64,000 nucleotides of DNA from JAJCYL01 sp965206015 (lineage in GTDB: Bacteria > Bacteroidota > Bacteroidia > Cytophagales > Cyclobacteriaceae), in the NCBI GenBank assembly GCA_965206015.1, contig CBDBIW010000016.1, positions 1,054,001 through 1,118,000 on the forward strand, given 5' to 3'. The notes under the pieces are model-generated. The model worked only from the letters and a program-made list of their open reading frames with translations, was not told where the DNA came from and did not search any database. The position numbers and the translations under genes are program-made. This document shows, in pieces, positions 18,348 through 27,923 of this stretch. Every line of letters begins with the position of its first letter. Position 1 is the stretch's first letter.

Positions 18348-19859
18348 ATGAAAAATATAAGAATAATGCCTGGCATCGTATTGTCTATGTTGTCAGTCTC
18401 CTGTGAAGACACTATGGAAAAAGCAAACACGATAAAGCCTGTTGCTAATTATTCGGCAGTTGCAGAATCATTTGAAGCTGAAAAAAAAATAATTTTTACC
18501 GACTTATCTACCGATGAAGACGGTTTTATTACAGCGTGGAAATGGGATTTTGGAAATGGGAAAAGTTCTACAAAACAATCACCGGAGCATTTCTTTTCCA
18601 AAGGAGGTAAATTTGAGGTTAAACTCATAGTAACAGATAATACAGGAAGTTTTAGCAAAGCATTTTCTGACATAATAGCAATTGCAGATGCACCACTATC
18701 TAGTACTGTGGCACCGGCACAATTATGGGTTTATCCTTTGCCGGGTAAATTAAATCACGCATCACCAGCTGCTTCTGACGACGGTACGGTATTTATTGGA
18801 TTCAACCAACCCGATGAGATTAGAATAAACGATATAACTCCTTCAGAACCGGATTTTATTGCAATAAAAGATGGTGTTAAAGTGTGGGATAAGGTTTTTT
18901 TAGAAGGTGACGCTAATAGATCAGATGAAATCAGGTCTTCCCCTGCTATTGCATCTGATGGATTCATACATACAGCGTCTTTTTATAGCAGAAGAATTTT
19001 CCGTCTTAATCCTGGAACAGGAGCCATAGAAGGAGAATACTTTACCAATGCAAGAATACGTTATTCATGTCCGGTTTTTGCAGCAGATGGGACTGTTTAT
19101 GTTGGCGGTTATAATAAAACTGGCAAAGGGTTTTATTCTTTAACAGCGTCATTAGAAACTATAAATTGGGTTTATAAACCCGGGGAAGATTTTAACTCTA
19201 CACCAGCAATAGGAGCCGACGGTACAATTTATGTAAGCACTACCGATGATTATGTATATGCTATAAATCCGGACGGAACTGAAAAATGGACTAAAGAATA
19301 CGGAAGCTGGAGTGCTACTGCAATAGCAATAGGTTCAAATGGAACAAATGAAACCATTTATTTTGCAGGTGAAACTACTACAGGCGGTGTATTAATTGCA
19401 TACAATGCAACTAATGGGAATGAAAAATGGCGTAAGGTTTTACCAGCCAAGGTAAATCATGGAGGTCCTGCTATTGCTCCGGACGGAACTGTTTATTTAG
19501 GAGGCTATGAAGAAAAACTGATAGCTTATAATCCTGAAACCGGAGATGAAAAATGGTCATATACTGCAAACGGAGCTATAGAGACGGTACCGGCTATAGA
19601 TAATGATGGAAATCTTTATTTTGGCGACCTTGCAGGTTTCTTTCATGTCGTTGGCCCTGACGGAGAAAAAGCATGGAAAAGCTTGAAATTAGGAGATAAG
19701 ATAGATTCGTCTGCTGCAATTGGGACAGACGGTACTATATATGTAGCAGCTAATGAAGGTCAATTCGGTAAAGTATATGCCTTCAGAACCAGAGCAACCG
19801 GTTTGGCAAACGGAGGCTGGCCAATGTTTGCCAAAGACGCAAAACATACTGGAAGATAA
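18348..19859 (+). CDS. PKD-domain PQQ-like beta-propeller lipoprotein
   Basis: About 503 residues from the ATG at 18348; a GTG at 18330 overlapping the previous stop is the alternative. The lipobox cysteine is in MLSVSCEDT. A PKD domain (WKWDFGNGKSSTKQSPEHFF) is followed by an outer-membrane-assembly/PQQ-like propeller with repeated GTVYVGG, DGTIYVSTTDDYVYAINPDG, DGTVYLGGYEEKLIAYNPET blades and a terminal GGWPMFAKDAKHTGR. Such propellers bind partners or ligands more often than they catalyse, and no quinone-site cysteines are evident. It probably serves as a surface binding or scaffold protein for the same substrate as the GDPDs. Confidence 0.85.
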   Translation: MKNIRIMPGIVLSMLSVSCEDTMEKANTIKPVANYSAVAESFEAEKKIIFTDLSTDEDGFITAWKWDFGNGKSSTKQSPEHFFSKGGKFEVKLIVTDNTGSFSKAFSDIIAIADAPLSSTVAPAQLWVYPLPGKLNHASPAASDDGTVFIGFNQPDEIRINDITPSEPDFIAIKDGVKVWDKVFLEGDANRSDEIRSSPAIASDGFIHTASFYSRRIFRLNPGTGAIEGEYFTNARIRYSCPVFAADGTVYVGGYNKTGKGFYSLTASLETINWVYKPGEDFNSTPAIGADGTIYVSTTDDYVYAINPDGTEKWTKEYGSWSATAIAIGSNGTNETIYFAGETTTGGVLIAYNATNGNEKWRKVLPAKVNHGGPAIAPDGTVYLGGYEEKLIAYNPETGDEKWSYTANGAIETVPAIDNDGNLYFGDLAGFFHVVGPDGEKAWKSLKLGDKIDSSAAIGTDGTIYVAANEGQFGKVYAFRTRATGLANGGWPMFAKDAKHTGR

Positions 19860-19922
19860 AAACTACAAATAGTAATGACACACAAAATTATGAGTGGTTT
19901 ACAAAAAATATTTCTAAAAAGA

Positions 19923-20819
19923 ATGAATAAAATAGTTGTATTTATTTTTTCTCTTGTATTGCTTATGGCTTATTCGTCAGAAAGCATCAGTACTAAAGGA
20001 AATAAAGAAGTTACTGCACTTTCAACTAACATTATTTCTAATAGAGTTTCTTTAAAAGACAGATTAACCAGTATCAGGAATAATAATAAAATTATGGTTT
20101 GTGCACACCGGGGTAATCATCTAAATGCACCAGAAAACTCGTTAAAATCTATTACTGATGCAATCAATAGTGGTATAGGAATGGTTGAATTGGATGTACG
20201 TAAAACAAGCGATGGTGTTCTTGTCTTAATGCATGATGCAACCATTGACAGAACTACAAATGGTTCCGGCACAGTGAGTAATCTTTCACTAAATGAGTTG
20301 CAACAATTTAAGTTAAAGAAAAAGGATGGAACAATAACTGATGAGAAAATACCAACATTAGCAGAAGTTCTTGAACTGGCAAGAGGAAAAATATACATTG
20401 ACCTGGATATAGATAGAAGATCAGATTTTAGTGATGTATATCCTTTGGTAAATCTATCTGAAATGCTAAACCAAGTGATGTTTTATTCTTCAGAACTTAG
20501 TGAAATCCAGGAAATGGTTAATCATATTAATAGTGGTAATATTTTGGCAATGCCAATAATCAGAAATCAGGATAATTTTGATGAGTACAGGAGTCTTGAT
20601 TTAGATGTTGTTCAATTTAATAGGAATGATAATTCCATAAAACAACAAATACAGGGCAAATCCTGGTTTATTTTTAGAAATGCCTATGTTAATAGCAGTG
20701 ATACCCCTAAATCAGATAATTACGCAAAGTTAAATGAAGCAATAGTTGTAGGTGCAAGTATTGTACAAACGGATAATCCTTTGGAGGTAAAATGTAAATT
20801 ATTTAGAGTAGATAACTAA
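19923..20819 (+). CDS. secreted glycerophosphodiester phosphodiesterase (second GDPD)
   Basis: About 298 residues from the ATG at 19923, which opens a proper signal peptide (NKIVVFIFSLVLLMAYSS); a start at 19875 would add 16 residues ahead of it. A single GDPD domain has His62-Arg63 (CAHRGNHL), Glu89/Asp91 (VELDVRK), His104 (LMHDATIDRTTNGSG) and the IYIDLDIDRRSDFSDVYP segment. It is similar to the GDPD half of the protein at 17215-18333, including the shared DATIDRTTNGSG, so the two look like paralogues from a local duplication with loss of the PKD domain. No lipobox is seen; probably periplasmic. Confidence 0.88.
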   Translation: MNKIVVFIFSLVLLMAYSSESISTKGNKEVTALSTNIISNRVSLKDRLTSIRNNNKIMVCAHRGNHLNAPENSLKSITDAINSGIGMVELDVRKTSDGVLVLMHDATIDRTTNGSGTVSNLSLNELQQFKLKKKDGTITDEKIPTLAEVLELARGKIYIDLDIDRRSDFSDVYPLVNLSEMLNQVMFYSSELSEIQEMVNHINSGNILAMPIIRNQDNFDEYRSLDLDVVQFNRNDNSIKQQIQGKSWFIFRNAYVNSSDTPKSDNYAKLNEAIVVGASIVQTDNPLEVKCKLFRVDN

Positions 20820-20848
20820 TAAAATCAGATAACTAAAAACCGACTGAT

Positions 20849-22507
20849 ATGAAAAATTATTACGTAGTAATTGGACTGCTATTTTCAATAGCAACTTATG
20901 GACAACAAACCATCGTGTTTCAGGAAACATTTGAAACAGGTAGTGTATTTACAGCTTCTGAAGATTGTCATGACGATCCTCCAACTTATGGGTATGACTA
21001 TTTTACAAGAACAACAAGTGGATCTGGAGCTGACGGAGATCATGGTTATAGAGTTAGGAATAAGAACGTGTATCTAAGCCCTGAAGGTTCCTGGTTTTGG
21101 GCTGCACAGGATACCGACGGTGCCCCCTGCACAATGGATGTTCAGACTTTAGAAAAGACAGGTATTGACATTAGTGGGAAAACTACCAATTTAAGTTTGG
21201 TTTTGTTAGCAGCAGAGGATGATGAGGATGATCCTACACAGCAAAAATGGGATAACGATACCCATGTATTTGTTGAAGTAAAGATAGATGGAGGTAGCTA
21301 TGTAAAAGTCCTGCAATTTTCCGCAGGAGCAGATGGAACTTCAGACAATGATATGGAACCTAAATTAGATACAAATTTGGACGGAACAGGAGATGGCACA
21401 GCAATAACAGATACTTTCCAGGAATTTAGAATAGAGTTATCAGGTTTTTCAGGTTTAACGATCCCGTCATCAGCATCAACTCTTGATTTAAAAATAACTT
21501 TTGATGCATTAGAGGGGAGTGGAGAAGATTTTGCCATTGATAATATAAGAATTGTTCAAAATTATGCTACACCAGCACCAGCAGCACCAGAAATTACTTC
21601 AAATGGAGGTGGTGATACAGCAAGTGTAAGTGTAGCTGAAAATACAACAGCAGTAACAACTGTTACGGCAACTGATGCCAATGATGATGTAATAACCTAT
21701 AGTATAGATTCCTCAAGCCCGGATGCAAGTCAATTTACTATTACTGCGCGAACTGATGGCACAGGAGCCGATTTGGCATTTACCACTGCACCGGATTATG
21801 AAACTCCTGCAAGTGCTGTCGGCACAAATGAGTATATGGTAGTGGTAAAAGCAAATGATGGTACTTTGTCTGATACACAAACTATTACCGTTACTGTTAC
21901 CGACGTAGATGAAACTGCAGCACCAGAAATTACTTCAAATGGTGGTGGTGTTACAGCAAGTGTAAGTGTAGCTGAAAATACAACAGCAGTAACAACTGTT
22001 ACGGCAACTGGTGCCAATGGTGGTCCAATAATCTATAGTATAGAAACCGGGGTACAAAGCCCGGATGCAAGTCAATTTACTATTACTGCAAGAACTGATG
22101 GCACAGGAGCAGATTTGGCATTTACCACTGCACCAGATTATGAAGCTCCTGCAAGCACTGCCGGCACAAATGAGTATATGGTAGTGGTAAATGCAAATGA
22201 TGGTACTTTGTCTGATACACAAACTATTACCGTTACTATTACCGACGTAGACGAAGCTGTAACGTCTGTAGATGAAAATACAATAACCTACAGTGTAACA
22301 GAGATATATCCAAATCCTTCAAGTGATTTTGTGTTCCTTCCAAACGTCACTAAAACAGAAAAATATCGCATATACACTTTATCGGGGATAGAAGTACTAC
22401 AAGGAACAATTTCTGCTACTAAAAAAATTGATATTAAAAAATTAACGAATGGCTTGTACTTTTTGAAAGTAAATAACAGAAAGGCAATTAAATTCCTTAA
22501 AAAATAA
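20849..22507 (+). CDS. secreted cadherin-repeat protein with T9SS sorting domain
   Basis: A 552-residue protein with signal peptide (ending TYGQQ). It has an N-terminal beta-rich domain (about 20-235, containing VFQETFETGS and ISGKTTNLSLVLLAAEDDED), two near-identical 112-114-residue cadherin-like repeats (about 245-470) with TVTVTDVDE ends, and a type-A T9SS sorting domain (about 478-552, starting YSVTEIYPNPSSDFVFL and ending LKVNNRKAIKFLKK). It should be exported by T9SS and anchored or released at the surface. The near identity of the two repeats in DNA suggests recent unequal recombination. It may bind substrate or calcium; no enzyme motif is seen. Confidence 0.85.
   Translation: MKNYYVVIGLLFSIATYGQQTIVFQETFETGSVFTASEDCHDDPPTYGYDYFTRTTSGSGADGDHGYRVRNKNVYLSPEGSWFWAAQDTDGAPCTMDVQTLEKTGIDISGKTTNLSLVLLAAEDDEDDPTQQKWDNDTHVFVEVKIDGGSYVKVLQFSAGADGTSDNDMEPKLDTNLDGTGDGTAITDTFQEFRIELSGFSGLTIPSSASTLDLKITFDALEGSGEDFAIDNIRIVQNYATPAPAAPEITSNGGGDTASVSVAENTTAVTTVTATDANDDVITYSIDSSSPDASQFTITARTDGTGADLAFTTAPDYETPASAVGTNEYMVVVKANDGTLSDTQTITVTVTDVDETAAPEITSNGGGVTASVSVAENTTAVTTVTATGANGGPIIYSIETGVQSPDASQFTITARTDGTGADLAFTTAPDYEAPASTAGTNEYMVVVNANDGTLSDTQTITVTITDVDEAVTSVDENTITYSVTEIYPNPSSDFVFLPNVTKTEKYRIYTLSGIEVLQGTISATKKIDIKKLTNGLYFLKVNNRKAIKFLKK
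21581..22255 (+). repeat. two near-identical cadherin-repeat coding units
   Basis: Unit 1 (21581-21916) and unit 2 (21917-about 22255) both begin GCAGCACCAGAAATTACTTC and share most bases throughout. Unit 2 differs mainly by a short insertion coding for an ETGVQ-like stretch and scattered substitutions. Confidence 0.85.
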
Positions 22508-22588
22508 GATAAAAGAATAGATAGGGAAAATTCATTACACAGCTTTTTTGTTCTTCTTACTCTGTAAGAACTTAAATAAATTTATTAG

Positions 22589-22619
22589 CTATTAAAACAA
22601 GTAAATCTATTAAAACAAG
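22589..22619. repeat. 18-bp tandem duplication ahead of the fibre-like gene
   Basis: CTATTAAAACAAG occurs at 22589-22601 and again at 22607-22619, a partial second copy of an 18-bp unit lying right against the ATG of the next gene. Confidence 0.75.
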
Positions 22620-24063
22620 ATGAAAAAAGATGTAATTAAAACAGTCAATGGAAAATACGGCATAATTGTTACAAAAAAATATTTTGTAACAATTGGATTA
22701 TTATTTATGATGCTTATGTCCTCTAACTTTACGTTTGGGCAATCATTATCACCACCAAATAAGGACTTTAGTCCTAATTCAAAAAAGGCAGCCGTTATTG
22801 TTTCTAATAACGATAATAGTGGTGGCAATGGAAATGAATATATCTATCTTAGGTCAGGTGAAGAAGATAATGAGGAATGGTTTTATGATGCTCAGTTTAT
22901 AGTGGCAAATGATTGGGTAGGAACGAGGAGGCCTTTACGATTTTATACTGAAAGAAATTCATGGAATGGAGCCGGTGAGTATATAATGAATACAAAAAAC
23001 GTGGATTCAAATAGAGGTTATGGACTGTCATTTTATACTGGACGTAAAGAATTAATGACTCTTACTAGAGAAAGCGTTACGATTAAAGGTAATATTAATT
23101 TTACAGGAGATTTATTTAAAAATGGGAATTTTGTAAAAATGGGTGATGTTATTGTAGGTCCTTACGGAGATCCTCTCCTAAATTTGGTTAGTGATGATCA
23201 TAGTGGACATAGATGGGGGAGAATTGGAGCTTTCGGATCTCTCGCCTTTTGGGCAAATGGGTATGCAGGTCTGAGTGGTACTCCGGTTTTAGAGGATGGT
23301 GAAGATGACCCACAATTAAGATGACCCACAATTAATACTAATATCTAATGGTAATTTTGGAATTGGAACTGTCAATCCTTCCAAAAAATTAGATGTAGCA
23401 GGTGATATTAATTTTACGGGAGATCTGTACGAAAACGGAGTTAGAGTAAATTATGCTAAAATTGCTGATGGTCGTAATGGTGATAATTCACTATATTTTA
23501 GTGGTACTCCAGATCGATGGTCTAGGATTGGAGCTAATGGATCTCTTGTTTTTTGGGCAAACGGACAAGTAGGCAATGATGACAGTCCACAATTAATTCT
23601 AAAAAGTAATGGTAATTTAGGTATAGGTACTGCCACTCCCTCCAAAAAATTACATGTCAAAGGAGAAAGTATTATTAGTGGTAATACTTATATAGGAGGT
23701 ATAAAATCCGATAGTATAAGCTCCTCCCATAAAGAAAAGTATGATTTATTTGTAAATAATGGGATTTTAGCAGAAGATTTGGCTATTGGCGGAAGTGAAT
23801 ATTGGTCAGATTATGTATTTAATAAGGATTATAAATTAAGACCGCTACCCGAAGTAGCACAATTTATTAAGAAAAACAAGCACTTGCCTAATATACCTTC
23901 TAAAGAGGTAATTAGTAAAGATGGGTACTCTATGCACGAGATGAATGTGTTGTTTTTAGAAAAAATTGAGGAATTGACTTTATATATAATTCAGCAGGAA
24001 AAACAGATTAAGAAGTTAAGTGGTAAACTGGACGGTTTAACAGACACTTCTGATTCAAATTAG
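22620..24063 (+). pseudogene. fibre-like repeat protein split by a 16-bp duplication
   Basis: The frame from ATG 22620 stops at 23324, and the rest of the protein continues in another frame to 24063. Removing one copy of the 16-bp duplication at 23303-23334 joins them into about 475 residues. The joined protein has a signal peptide (about residue 37, ending TFGQ). Repeated blocks resemble phage-tail-fibre-like Bacteroidota proteins (INFTGDLFKNGNFVKMGDVI, PSKKLDVAGDINFTGDLYEN, WSRIGANGSLVFWANG). The C-terminal stalk has IKKNKHLPNIPS, MHEMNVLFLEKIEELTLYII and a coiled coil. Function is unknown; a surface adhesin or fibre is plausible. The rest of the gene is uneroded, so the break is recent. 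Confidence 0.75.
23303..23334. repeat. 16-bp in-gene tandem duplication causing a frameshift
   Basis: AGATGACCCACAATTA is present twice in a row (23303-23318 and 23319-23334). As 16 is not a multiple of three, the second copy shifts the frame and produces the TGA at 23322-23324. Confidence 0.95.
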
Positions 24064-24107
24064 AATTGTAAGTTGCTGATTAATTCTTTCTAAATAAATC
24101 AAGAGAC

Positions 24108-25931
24108 ATGAAAATTATAATAAATTATAAAAGCATGTTAATATGGGTACAAAATTGTTTACTTACAATTTTGTTCTCTGTGAGTGCGGTAGTAGTACAT
24201 GCTCAAACAGAAACAGTATATTCTCCCGTTTCCCTTTCTTCAAATAACGTTTCACTTGAGGATATGGTAAGGCTAGATTATGAGTCATTATTTTACTTAG
24301 ACGTTGATCCCGAACAAGGAATAATGGGGACTATCAATTCAGAAGGTGGTCGAATAGATGTAAAGGTATATGCTTATGATGCCAACAAATCCAACGGTAT
24401 GGGTATTGAAATTTATTCTACCTATATCACGGAATCTTCATCCGATAGTTATGCTCAAGGGCATACTACGAAAAAAAATATACTAGAGTATGATCCTTCA
24501 GGAACATCGGATTCAGGATATATAACTAGTCCGTTTTTAGTGGATAGTAACGACATCAAAAGACGTGCACAGGATGCTAAAATCAACAATGCCCCTGCTG
24601 AATGCGAAGGCAAGTCTAGTTGGACAGATTTATTTTTTCCTGATGAAGGCAACTCCTGTGTCGAAGACTACGTGGCTGAAGTTCAACCCGTTATAGTTGA
24701 GATAACGACAATAGGTGGTGCTACCTTTTTAGACGCTAAAATACCGGGTATTGGTGTTATGTTAGAAAAAAATAACAGGGTAGTTAGAAGCAGTGACAAC
24801 CCTTTAAATGGATTTGCTTACTGCGAGTCTAAACGTCATTGGTACTGGCATGTTTCATCAGATTTTTGCAGGTTATATGAGAGAATGAAAACTCCTGATA
24901 TATCATCAACAGACTTTATTATTGCTGCACATAGGGGATGGTGGGGCTATAATATGGGTGATGGACCTCCAGAAAATACAAAAGATGCGGTAGACAAGGC
25001 ACATGGACAAGATATACGATTCATAGAAATGGATTTAACTATTAGCTCAGATAATAAATTGCTTTTTATGCATGATTATGTTATGAAAAGGCTTACCAAC
25101 TATACTGGTGATGACTTTTCTTTCGATTTGCCATGGAGTACAATGAAAAATTATAAAGTAAAGAAAAGAAACGGAGATGTAAGTAAGCTCCCTCTTTCTC
25201 AATTTTACGAAGTTGTGGATGAAGTTAAGCATCACGGTATGATAATGATGGTAGACATTAAGGAAAAAATAAGTAATGGAACAGGTGATAAGTGCATCGC
25301 CAACTGTGATTATCAGGATAAAGAAAAACAAAAACAAAGTTGGGCTAATATAGCAAAACGTGCTATTAGAGAGGCACAAGGTAGAAATGTGGGAATGAAT
25401 TTGGTATTTAAAACTTATTTTCCATATGAAGAGGTTAAAAGATTAATTGGAGATGATAGATTGATGAACAGTGTTCTATGGGTTCCGATGCTTGTTCCTA
25501 ATAACTTTAAAGATCCTAAACTTCCTAAAGGAAGACCTGATGTTAATTTAATGGTTGATTTTATTGATGGATGGAATACTACTGAAGCTGCAGGTCTTGT
25601 AACCTATTTTGAGACCAACTTCTTTAAAGCTGATGATGTAATGCTTCAACGATTCTCTGTAAAGGAGAGGGATTATACTAACCTATTGGATTATATCTAT
25701 GTAACTACGGACAGACGTGCAGGTGTATTTTCTGAAGAGCCTGTAGGTCCTAAAGGTACCGTAAATCGTTGGGGAAAATGGAAAATTAAAAATCCTAATA
25801 ATGATATCCGAGGCGATTTCTTTAAGATACTAGATATTCCCTATGGAAAGAACATGGTTATTACATCAGACAGATTAGATGTATGGAAGAAACTGGAACA
25901 TACTCATCGCAAACACCATGCTGGGCTTTAA
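24108..25931 (+). CDS. secreted two-part protein with C-terminal GDPD domain (third GDPD)
   Basis: A 607-residue protein with a signal peptide (about 1-32, ending VHAQ). Residues about 35-260 form an N-terminal domain I do not recognise, with several cysteines that could pair outside the cell. Residues about 268-600 are a GDPD-type barrel: His275-Arg276 (AAHRGWWG), PENT at 288-291, Glu307/Asp309 (IEMDL), His322 (FMHDYVMKR), and a strand MMVDIKEK. It is longer and more divergent than the other two GDPDs in the locus, which suggests a different phosphodiester or a larger, glycan-linked substrate. No T9SS tail or lipobox is seen. Confidence 0.82.
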   Translation: MKIIINYKSMLIWVQNCLLTILFSVSAVVVHAQTETVYSPVSLSSNNVSLEDMVRLDYESLFYLDVDPEQGIMGTINSEGGRIDVKVYAYDANKSNGMGIEIYSTYITESSSDSYAQGHTTKKNILEYDPSGTSDSGYITSPFLVDSNDIKRRAQDAKINNAPAECEGKSSWTDLFFPDEGNSCVEDYVAEVQPVIVEITTIGGATFLDAKIPGIGVMLEKNNRVVRSSDNPLNGFAYCESKRHWYWHVSSDFCRLYERMKTPDISSTDFIIAAHRGWWGYNMGDGPPENTKDAVDKAHGQDIRFIEMDLTISSDNKLLFMHDYVMKRLTNYTGDDFSFDLPWSTMKNYKVKKRNGDVSKLPLSQFYEVVDEVKHHGMIMMVDIKEKISNGTGDKCIANCDYQDKEKQKQSWANIAKRAIREAQGRNVGMNLVFKTYFPYEEVKRLIGDDRLMNSVLWVPMLVPNNFKDPKLPKGRPDVNLMVDFIDGWNTTEAAGLVTYFETNFFKADDVMLQRFSVKERDYTNLLDYIYVTTDRRAGVFSEEPVGPKGTVNRWGKWKIKNPNNDIRGDFFKILDIPYGKNMVITSDRLDVWKKLEHTHRKHHAGL

Positions 25932-25969
25932 AGGAGGAAGTACAAAATAAATTCTAAAACAATTTTATT

Positions 25970-27124
25970 ATGAAAAATATACATAAAATACTCAATATTA
26001 TTTTATTCGCTTTATTGCTTATTCCTGCACTGGTCTTTGCTCAAGAAACGACTTATACTACCCCTACATATACCAAAGTACATGGGAATCAAGTTGAAAA
26101 TCTAGAACTACATAATATTAATAGCTTTTACACCAATAACGGTTTTGAGACTGCTATTTTTTACTTTAAAAATATCCAAGGTAATTTTCTCGATAAAGAT
26201 GGCTTTATGGTGTATTATAGACCAAGAAGACACGGTCACATTTTGGGATCATTGAGTAACAATAATTTGATGCAGTTTAATATTGGTGATGATAATAATT
26301 CTAAGGTTTTAGAGATTTCATATAAAGAAAACACATTAATGCTAAGAAGATACCACCGGGATGGCTCTAGTAGTGGGAAATCTCATTATATTGACTATGA
26401 GCTATTTGACCGAATGTTCTATAATAGAAGCCCTTGGAATATATTTCGTGATAGAACCGCTTCGAATATATTTAAAATTTATATCACTGCTAACTTCATT
26501 TGGATAGAAGTTATAAAGGAAAACGATGGCGGGGTAGTGAAAAATACACATTCCCCAGTATACTGGGGAATTGGTAATGATGACTTCGGGAAGTTTGCTA
26601 GCTGTGACTCTAATCATAAGAGTAATATTAAATTATTTAGACCTAATATTGATGATGGCTATAATGATGAAGATATTCAAGTATATACATTTAAACTTTC
26701 TCAGTTAATGAAAGATCTTAAAAAATTTACAAGTGGTAGTTACCTTACAGAAAGGAGAAGAAGGGAAGAAGCGGAGAATCCTATAACCAGAACTTCAACT
26801 TCACTTGAAGAAGAGGATTCTGTAGCTGAAGCAGAGAATCCTGTAGCCAAAGTTTCACTTGAAGAAGATGATATTATTAATAAAGCATTTAATGTTTATC
26901 CAAACCCGGTTAAAGATGAATTATTTGTAACTCTTTCTAGTAATAAAAATACTAAAATTGAACTTATGGATATGCAGGGAAGATTACTTTATAAGGCTGA
27001 GGTTAATAAAAAATACGAACATACAATTCCAATTAAAGATTTGAATATAAATTCAGAAATAATCTTTGTCCGTGAAACAACAGATAAAGGAGTAAATACT
27101 AAAAGAGTAATTATTGGTCAATAG
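25970..27124 (+). CDS. T9SS-exported protein of unknown function
   Basis: A 384-residue protein with a signal peptide (about 1-24, ending VFAQ). The central part (about 30-255) is beta-rich and unfamiliar to me. Near 265-300 is an acidic linker with two similar segments (EEAENPITRTSTSLEEED and AEAENPVAKVSLEED). The last about 75 residues are a type-A T9SS sorting domain (FNVYPNPVKDELFVTLSS to KRVIIGQ). It is the last gene of the sigma/FecR/SusCD/GDPD operon and is followed by a strong terminator. It is probably surface-located, with binding or scaffold function. Confidence 0.78.
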   Translation: MKNIHKILNIILFALLLIPALVFAQETTYTTPTYTKVHGNQVENLELHNINSFYTNNGFETAIFYFKNIQGNFLDKDGFMVYYRPRRHGHILGSLSNNNLMQFNIGDDNNSKVLEISYKENTLMLRRYHRDGSSSGKSHYIDYELFDRMFYNRSPWNIFRDRTASNIFKIYITANFIWIEVIKENDGGVVKNTHSPVYWGIGNDDFGKFASCDSNHKSNIKLFRPNIDDGYNDEDIQVYTFKLSQLMKDLKKFTSGSYLTERRRREEAENPITRTSTSLEEEDSVAEAENPVAKVSLEEDDIINKAFNVYPNPVKDELFVTLSSNKNTKIELMDMQGRLLYKAEVNKKYEHTIPIKDLNINSEIIFVRETTDKGVNTKRVIIGQ

Positions 27125-27134
27125 TAATTAGAGC

Positions 27135-27182
27135 AAAAACCCCTTTTTAAAATCTAAGCTAAATCTTAAAAAGGGGTTTTTT
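27135..27182 (+). terminator. Rho-independent terminator ending the GDPD locus
   Basis: Arms AAAAACCCCTTTTTAA (27135-27150) and TTAAAAAGGGGTTTTT (27166-27181) are exact complements around a 15-base loop, and the second arm ends in a T-run, 11 bp after the last stop codon. Confidence 0.85.
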
Positions 27183-27322
27183 AATACATTTAGATAAGAA
27201 GTATAGTAATTGGCATAAATTATAGAATAAGACAATATTATAAGAAAAAGTAATTATCAGGTGGTCCGAAAGTATACTGCTCAATTATTATTGCTTTTTT
27301 TACTACTAAAACTTATAAACCG

Positions 27323-27910
27323 ATGACTAAACGGAGTCTCTTAATTATTATTTCATTGATTTCGGCTCTCTCCTGTAAGGGGCCACAAGTTGTATCTTTT
27401 ATAAATCCAAAAATAGATTTCAGTAATTTCAGAACCTATCGCATCGTTACTCCCGGGGATGGTTCAAAAGAAAATCTGCATGATTCTTCATCTGTGAACC
27501 CACAAATTGTTGAACTGCTTAACTCGGAAATGATTAGCCGTGGTTATGAATATAGTCCGGAATCTGACCTCAGGCTCCAATACAATTTCATTTCCAATAA
27601 CAAAACAGATATTGACATTACGCCTAATTATTATTCCAGAAGATCAATATACTCTTCTCCATACCCAATACCCTATGGGAGTTATAATGTACGACAGCGT
27701 AACTTCTATGAGGCAATTCTACTAGTTGAATTAAAAGATCGAGCTGCAAAAACAGTCTGGCAAGGAAGCCTCGATCTACGTTATTCAAAAAAAATTAAGG
27801 GCAAGGATGAAGTTTTGCCGGTTGCAGTAATGAAGATTTTCGAAAGCTATTCCTATAAGGCAGGAAGCAACAAACCCATTCGCGTTTCCGAAGAAAAGTC
27901 TAATAATTAA
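27323..27910 (+). CDS. DUF4136 domain lipoprotein
   Basis: A 195-residue lipoprotein with lipobox cysteine Cys18 (LISALSCKG). The body matches the DUF4136 pattern: DFSNFRTYRIV near the start, LLNSEMISRGYEYSPESDLR, and the late ILLVELKDRAAKTVWQGSLD and VAVMKIFESY. DUF4136 proteins are small periplasmic or outer-membrane lipoproteins of unknown role. It is a single gene facing the convergent HlyD gene 13 bp away, with no visible terminator between. Confidence 0.83.
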   Translation: MTKRSLLIIISLISALSCKGPQVVSFINPKIDFSNFRTYRIVTPGDGSKENLHDSSSVNPQIVELLNSEMISRGYEYSPESDLRLQYNFISNNKTDIDITPNYYSRRSIYSSPYPIPYGSYNVRQRNFYEAILLVELKDRAAKTVWQGSLDLRYSKKIKGKDEVLPVAVMKIFESYSYKAGSNKPIRVSEEKSNN

Positions 27911-27923
27911 TCCGAAAGGACAT

